Of a DNA stretch of 64,000 nt, positions 60,345 through 64,000 are shown one piece after another. The notes under the pieces were generated by a model. It did not search any database and had not been told where the DNA came from. It worked only from the letters and a program-made list of their open reading frames with translations. The stretch comes from Taishania sp037189645. GTDB taxonomy: Bacteria > Bacteroidota > Bacteroidia > Flavobacteriales_D > Crocinitomicaceae. The position numbers were made by a program, and so were the translations under genes. The stretch is taken from positions 186,001-250,000 of the forward strand of contig JBBCIY010000007.1 of NCBI GenBank assembly GCA_037189645.1, read 5' to 3'. How positions within the stretch are numbered: position 1 is the stretch's first letter; each line of letters starts with the position of its first letter.

Positions 60345-60656
60345 TTATTTATCATCTACCACGTTATTTATTTCATTGATATAGTTGTTCCTGTTTCTTA
60401 CCATACGCGTAAGTTTCCAGATCATAAGCAAAAGAAAAGCTATGATCAACATCAAGTAAGATTGATGTATTAAATCTTTTTCATTATTACTACCATAGTA
60501 GATGACAACGCTGTAAGCAATCATAACCAGAGCACCAATAAAACTCAATAATTGCATCAAAATCATCAAAATCGAATTTGCAGTGGTGTCCGGCTGGAGA
60601 TACCTGATCTCCTTAAGTATTCCGATAATCTCTTGCGGTTCTTTTTTCATATTCAT
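60345..60656 (-). CDS. Small membrane protein of the patatin/SGNH cluster
   Basis: The 103-aa protein has a polar N-terminus (MKKEPQEIIGILKEIRYLQP), two transmembrane helices (about 30-50 and 66-84) and a charged Asn-rich tail (RNRNNYINEINNVVDDK). No family is recognised. It lies 6 bases after the patatin-like gene, so it is likely co-expressed and could be its membrane partner. Confidence 0.75.
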   Translation of the reverse strand: MNMKKEPQEIIGILKEIRYLQPDTTANSILMILMQLLSFIGALVMIAYSVVIYYGSNNEKDLIHQSYLMLIIAFLLLMIWKLTRMVRNRNNYINEINNVVDDK

Positions 60657-60662
60657 CCATTC

Positions 60663-62294
60663 TTATTTTTTCAATTCATCCATCATCCACCACGGGTTTT
60701 CCTGGAACTTCTTCCAATGCTCCCGTGCCTGCCAGTTGACAGAAGCCAGACGTTCGACCTGTTTGTTTAAAAAGGCTTCATAGACGTGATCATTCTTTCC
60801 CATCCTGGTGGTATTCTTTCGCCGTTGTATCGATTCCAGGCTTTTACAGATCCGGTGATAGTAGATGATAAAATTAATACAGGTTGTCACCTGCCCTGCG
60901 ACGATCACATCCCTTATCTTTTCTTTCCCTTTTTCATTGAGCGGGACCCACAGCGTAGTTTTCATACCGGAAGCGATCGTACAAATATTCCGGATATCAT
61001 TGGTGGGCTCGCTTATTCCAAGCTCATAAAAAGAAACACTGCGGATGTTCACCTTCCTGTCGCTTAATTCAGAATGCTTCAGATCATAAATCGCCGTTGA
61101 AAAATGCTTATACGCATAACCGTTGTCACCGAATAAATCTTCATAGTTCATGCTTCGCAGGTGCTTCAGGAAAATGCTCCCGATCAATAACCCGGCAGAA
61201 TTGACCCGGTTGACAAATAATTCCGCGATGGCATTTGGCGTCAGCACATTCATTTTATTGATCTTCCCGATCCCGACTTCATTTGTATCCGCCGCTTTCC
61301 TGATAATTCTTCTCGCAAAAGCCAGGACCAGTGTGGCTGTCACAAACAACGTCAGAAGCCCTGAAATGACCATTAACGCCATCCAGTTCTGCTGGATGAA
61401 AGGAAGAAAAAGCGATCCTGCCAGGATGATATCGGCAATCCAGATAAAGCGATAGATAGCGATCATCCTGATATTTCCTATCAGCGGAATCCGCTTTTCT
61501 TTCGTCGGTTCATACCCCGAAATATCGGGAGACGCAACATCTGCAACCACGATGAGATCCAGCTTATCTTTCCGTTTATCATACAACAGGATGGAGTTAA
61601 TTCCCTGGTTGTCTACGATCCCTCCATCCATTAAGCTGACTGTTTTATTGCGTTCATAACGATGGATGGGAGATGCCGGTTTTACATACGGACCGAGATC
61701 AATACTGATGGGTTCGAATCCGCCCGGGAAGCAGGATGAAGCTGCCAATGGTATTCCCAATGGCATCGGCTTAATTAAATCACGGTCCAGCTTGTAGTAA
61801 AAGTTACCGATCCGGTGTAAAAAACCCGGTCTCTGCGCAATAAACCGGAAAGGGGTCCCCGTATTGAATTCCGTGGCATTGATACACGTAAATTCCAGGT
61901 GGGTATCGTATTCACCATCCTCGTCTTTCTCCGGAAGCACCGATTCGAACGTCCCGTTGTCAAACAGTTTTTCCGTATAAACACGTGCGAATCCTTCGAT
62001 CAGGCTGTTTTTGGAATCCGGGCTGACAAAGTTGGAAATCCCTTCGTTTACCAGGTCCTCTTCGGTAAGAAACCGAAACACCCGGTTAAAGTAGGTTCCG
62101 AACGATTCACCCCGTTTGACCGATTGCGCATACGAAAGCCCCGTAATGCTTCCCCCGGAAACGGTTGAAATCGCTTTTACCTGTTTTAAAAGTGTTTCAT
62201 TGTTGAGCTCCAGCGCGTTCAGATAGCTCAGGGTTCCCAGGCTGTATGCTGCTGCGCGGTACCCTCCCCCGGACATGGTCAATGCAATTCTCAT
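60663..62294 (-). CDS. Patatin/cPLA2-like membrane hydrolase
   Basis: The 543-aa protein starts directly with the oxyanion loop MSGGGYRAAA (residues 7-16), then the nucleophile motif STVSGGSITG with Ser46 and the catalytic Asp223 in DGGIVDNQG, so a Ser-Asp phospholipase dyad is complete. Motif VSGGS is closer to cPLA2-type lysophospholipases than to the GxSxG of common patatins. Two transmembrane helices lie in the middle (about 285-330). No signal peptide is seen, so the catalytic domain probably faces the cytoplasm. Substrate is unknown. Confidence 0.85.
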   Translation of the reverse strand: MRIALTMSGGGYRAAAYSLGTLSYLNALELNNETLLKQVKAISTVSGGSITGLSYAQSVKRGESFGTYFNRVFRFLTEEDLVNEGISNFVSPDSKNSLIEGFARVYTEKLFDNGTFESVLPEKDEDGEYDTHLEFTCINATEFNTGTPFRFIAQRPGFLHRIGNFYYKLDRDLIKPMPLGIPLAASSCFPGGFEPISIDLGPYVKPASPIHRYERNKTVSLMDGGIVDNQGINSILLYDKRKDKLDLIVVADVASPDISGYEPTKEKRIPLIGNIRMIAIYRFIWIADIILAGSLFLPFIQQNWMALMVISGLLTLFVTATLVLAFARRIIRKAADTNEVGIGKINKMNVLTPNAIAELFVNRVNSAGLLIGSIFLKHLRSMNYEDLFGDNGYAYKHFSTAIYDLKHSELSDRKVNIRSVSFYELGISEPTNDIRNICTIASGMKTTLWVPLNEKGKEKIRDVIVAGQVTTCINFIIYYHRICKSLESIQRRKNTTRMGKNDHVYEAFLNKQVERLASVNWQAREHWKKFQENPWWMMDELKK

Positions 62295-62361
62295 CTGTTG
62301 TAGTTTGTAGTCAAAAAAGTCAGTTGTTGCTTCCTTTTAAGGAAAAAGCATCAACCGTTAT

Positions 62362-63201
62362 TTACAATACAGGATTGAAGCCCGCTATCGTTTCCATTTT
62401 TTGATGATAGCGATCGGCAACTTTTTTATATCCCTGGCTTTTCAGATGGATCTCGTTATCCCACATCTTGTCTTCAGGAAAAACGCCCCTCAGGTCAATG
62501 TGATGGAATTTGCCATACTGACGATCCAGATCGCTTAATATTCCATTGAATCCATCCACCAATGCTTTGATAATGGGTTCCTGTTCCGTTTTCCGGTTCA
62601 ATATGTTTTTCTTGGCAAAGCCGGGGAGCACCCACGGGCCTGAAATTCCCTTGAATGTTGTTCCGTTCGGCTTCGCATAATCGTATCCGTCCATTAAAAT
62701 ATCGATATCGGGATTCACTTCCCAGACACTGTTCAGAAACTTCACGATCGCATTTTTCATTACCAGGAGGTTCTGGTTAAAGACATCGTCTTTAAAAAGT
62801 TTCAGTCCCGAATCTTTGTGATTCAGGTATTGTTCGAATTCGCTTCCCACCACATCGTTTCCCCCTGCACTGAAAAGCACAAACCTCGGATTGTGTATCC
62901 TTATTGATGTCAGCACCTCCTGCAGGCTCCTGTTCCCGTTATTAACCGCCACATTTCCACGGATCGAATATTCGTTCCCGAAAACCATGTTTTCCAGCGT
63001 ATCTCCGTGCTTGCTGTGCCGCTTAATCGCGTATCCCATTTTTCTAAGGTGGTCGATGATATCTTTCGTCAATGGATAGTCAAACCATGAATCGCCTTCC
63101 ACAACCAGCTTCCGTTCGTGCTTTACCGTTTTGGACAATAGCATCATTTCTGAAAAATGCTCCAGCTCGATTTTTTCCTGTGCCAGTGTTAATGCTGCCA
63201 T
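62362..63201 (-). CDS. SGNH/GDSL hydrolase
   Basis: The 279-aa protein has SGNH blocks I (VVEGDSWFDYP, Ser38), III (FSAGGNDVVGS, Asn115) and V (WDNEIHLKSQGYKK, His252). The Gly of block II may lie in DTLENMVFGNEYSIRGN (about 67-83). In block V the Asp (248) is four residues before the His rather than three, a slight departure. There is no signal peptide, which is unusual because many SGNH enzymes are exported. It lies 67 bases upstream of the patatin-like gene. Confidence 0.8.
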   Translation of the reverse strand: MAALTLAQEKIELEHFSEMMLLSKTVKHERKLVVEGDSWFDYPLTKDIIDHLRKMGYAIKRHSKHGDTLENMVFGNEYSIRGNVAVNNGNRSLQEVLTSIRIHNPRFVLFSAGGNDVVGSEFEQYLNHKDSGLKLFKDDVFNQNLLVMKNAIVKFLNSVWEVNPDIDILMDGYDYAKPNGTTFKGISGPWVLPGFAKKNILNRKTEQEPIIKALVDGFNGILSDLDRQYGKFHHIDLRGVFPEDKMWDNEIHLKSQGYKKVADRYHQKMETIAGFNPVL

Positions 63202-63371
63202 ATTCGTTACAGGTTTCGGGGTTAATTATGTGATCAACAAATATAGATGATGTATTTTTACCCGCTTTAAGTAAAAATACCTGTTTTACAAGAACAATAT
63301 TGCAGTGAAAATAAGCTAAAAATCCCAGATATGAAAATAAAAAGACATTTAAATGTACTTCAGAAAACCGG

Positions 63372-64000
63372 TTAAAAACTGTACTTCATAAAGTAAGAGC
63401 TAATCCAGAATCCATTGATTTTAACAGCATTTCTCAATAACTTTTCCAGGTATTTGGTATCCCCGAACGCATGATCCGTATTCCTGGTATTGGATACATA
63501 ACCATCCTGATACAGTGTATAATCCGTAACATCAATGAGTGAGGAACGGTCATAATTCAAACCGGAGTTTTCTCCCCAATATATCGTTTTGAACTTCAAC
63601 AAATCATGGTAGTATCTTTCTTTTACCGCTGCTATATCAATGTATTCCAACGGCCGGTCGTTGAATAGATTCCGTTTCAGGTAATACAGGATGTGCTCAG
63701 AGGGCGCGACCTTGTCTGCAAAATCCCTCAGCAAAGCATCGTCCTCGCTGTCTAATGCTTTTACCAGCGCGAATTTGAGCTCATCAAACGATGTGTAACC
63801 TTTATGGGGCTGCATCGTTTTTTCAGGGGTGATAAAATTACCGTTGTTATCCATCACCCGCATTTTTCCATTGCTGAATGTGAGCGCCTGGTAAACAGGT
63901 CTTTCTCCGTATTCAAATCCACCGGTCTGCTCAAAATAAGCAACTTCATCAAATAATTCCGCACTGACCGGTTTGTTGTCTGACCGGATAACCTGGTACT
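63372..64000 (-). CDS. Uncharacterised protein, 5' end outside window
   Basis: The frame ending at 63372 runs on through the right edge without a stop, so at least 209 residues are encoded; an internal Met at 63863 is not a required start. The visible sequence begins YQVIRSDNKPVSAELFDEVA and ends with a conserved-looking aromatic tail (INGFWISSYFMKYSF). It is rich in Tyr/Asp and has no recognised motif or membrane helix. It precedes the SGNH gene by 170 bases on the same strand and probably belongs to the same cluster. Confidence 0.75.
   Translation of the reverse strand, partial: YQVIRSDNKPVSAELFDEVAYFEQTGGFEYGERPVYQALTFSNGKMRVMDNNGNFITPEKTMQPHKGYTSFDELKFALVKALDSEDDALLRDFADKVAPSEHILYYLKRNLFNDRPLEYIDIAAVKERYYHDLLKFKTIYWGENSGLNYDRSSLIDVTDYTLYQDGYVSNTRNTDHAFGDTKYLEKLLRNAVKINGFWISSYFMKYSF

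Noticed and set aside
63372..63863. Complete 163-aa gene
   Set aside because: The frame is open upstream to the window edge and the added residues look coding, so the gene is partial.
1..64000. tRNA, rRNA, CRISPR, integrase or insertion sequence
   Set aside because: I looked through the spacers for clover-leaf, direct-repeat/spacer and transposase signals and saw none; a tRNAscan or IS search could still find something I missed.

Overview
The window looks like a chromosome segment of a member of the Bacteroidota, most likely order Flavobacteriales. I infer this from the gene set (type IX secretion-type exoproteins, a DUF2480 protein, three tandem Skp-like chaperones, a very short ATP synthase epsilon subunit, an ATP synthase split into two clusters) and from promoter elements of the Bacteroidota form TAnnTTTG upstream of many genes. 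I see no rRNA, tRNA, CRISPR array, transposase or integrase.

Layout. 1-3366 (minus): a very large repeat-rich surface protein that runs off the left edge, preceded by a small secreted protein. 3548-7072 (plus): a secreted protein, a long-chain polyprenyl diphosphate synthase, a YwqK-like lipoprotein and rimO. 7208-9025: atpD-atpC. 9159-14178: an envelope-assembly block, uppS-bamA-three Skp-like genes. 14242-16980 (minus): a frameshifted small membrane protein, a class IV aminotransferase, a rhomboid protease and an M23 peptidase. 17040-22616 (minus): a six-gene carotenoid operon whose combination (CrtI, CrtB, CrtD-like desaturase, CruF-like hydratase, CrtZ, CrtYcd) predicts a saproxanthin/myxol-type monocyclic carotenoid. 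23217-27837: a CoA-transferase (with a decayed partial copy of itself next to it), an AraC-type regulator and an S9 peptidase. 27880-33979: atpZ, an AtpI-like gene, atpB-E-F-H-A-G, interrupted between atpA and atpG by the remains of a four-helix-bundle (23S rRNA intervening-sequence type) element with inverted-repeat ends.

34117-39743 is accessory: an AraC regulator, a PhnB/VOC protein, a rearrangement scar built from the 3' end of the downstream thioesterase gene and half of the atpG terminator, then an AT-richer stretch with an XRE regulator, two secreted proteins (one a GH16 glycanase with a T9SS sorting domain) and an outer-membrane barrel. 39779-43447: acyl-CoA thioesterase, a LolC/E-type permease whose family start Met is encoded as ATC, rbfA, a DUF2480 protein and a voltage-gated-type potassium channel with a zinc ribbon. 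43551-49202 (minus): a thiamine operon (thiS-thiC-thiE-like-thiE-thiG-thiH) behind a TPP riboswitch, with recurring palindromic repeats in its spacers. 49227-53458: a DUF2079 membrane protein, a lipoprotein, serS and a small conserved-looking protein. 53649-60280: a TonB-dependent receptor and a beta-helix lipoprotein facing a Na/Pi cotransporter-PhoU fusion, a probable phosphate-acquisition module. 60345-64000 (minus): a cluster with a small membrane protein, a patatin/cPLA2-like membrane hydrolase, an SGNH hydrolase and an unrecognised partial gene.

The most unusual signals are sequence scars and decoding oddities: the broken intervening-sequence element in the atp operon, the thioesterase/terminator chimera, the CoA-transferase relic, the ATC start, the frameshifted small gene, and three genes whose promoter box lies only 4-5 bases from the start codon, which suggests leaderless mRNAs.
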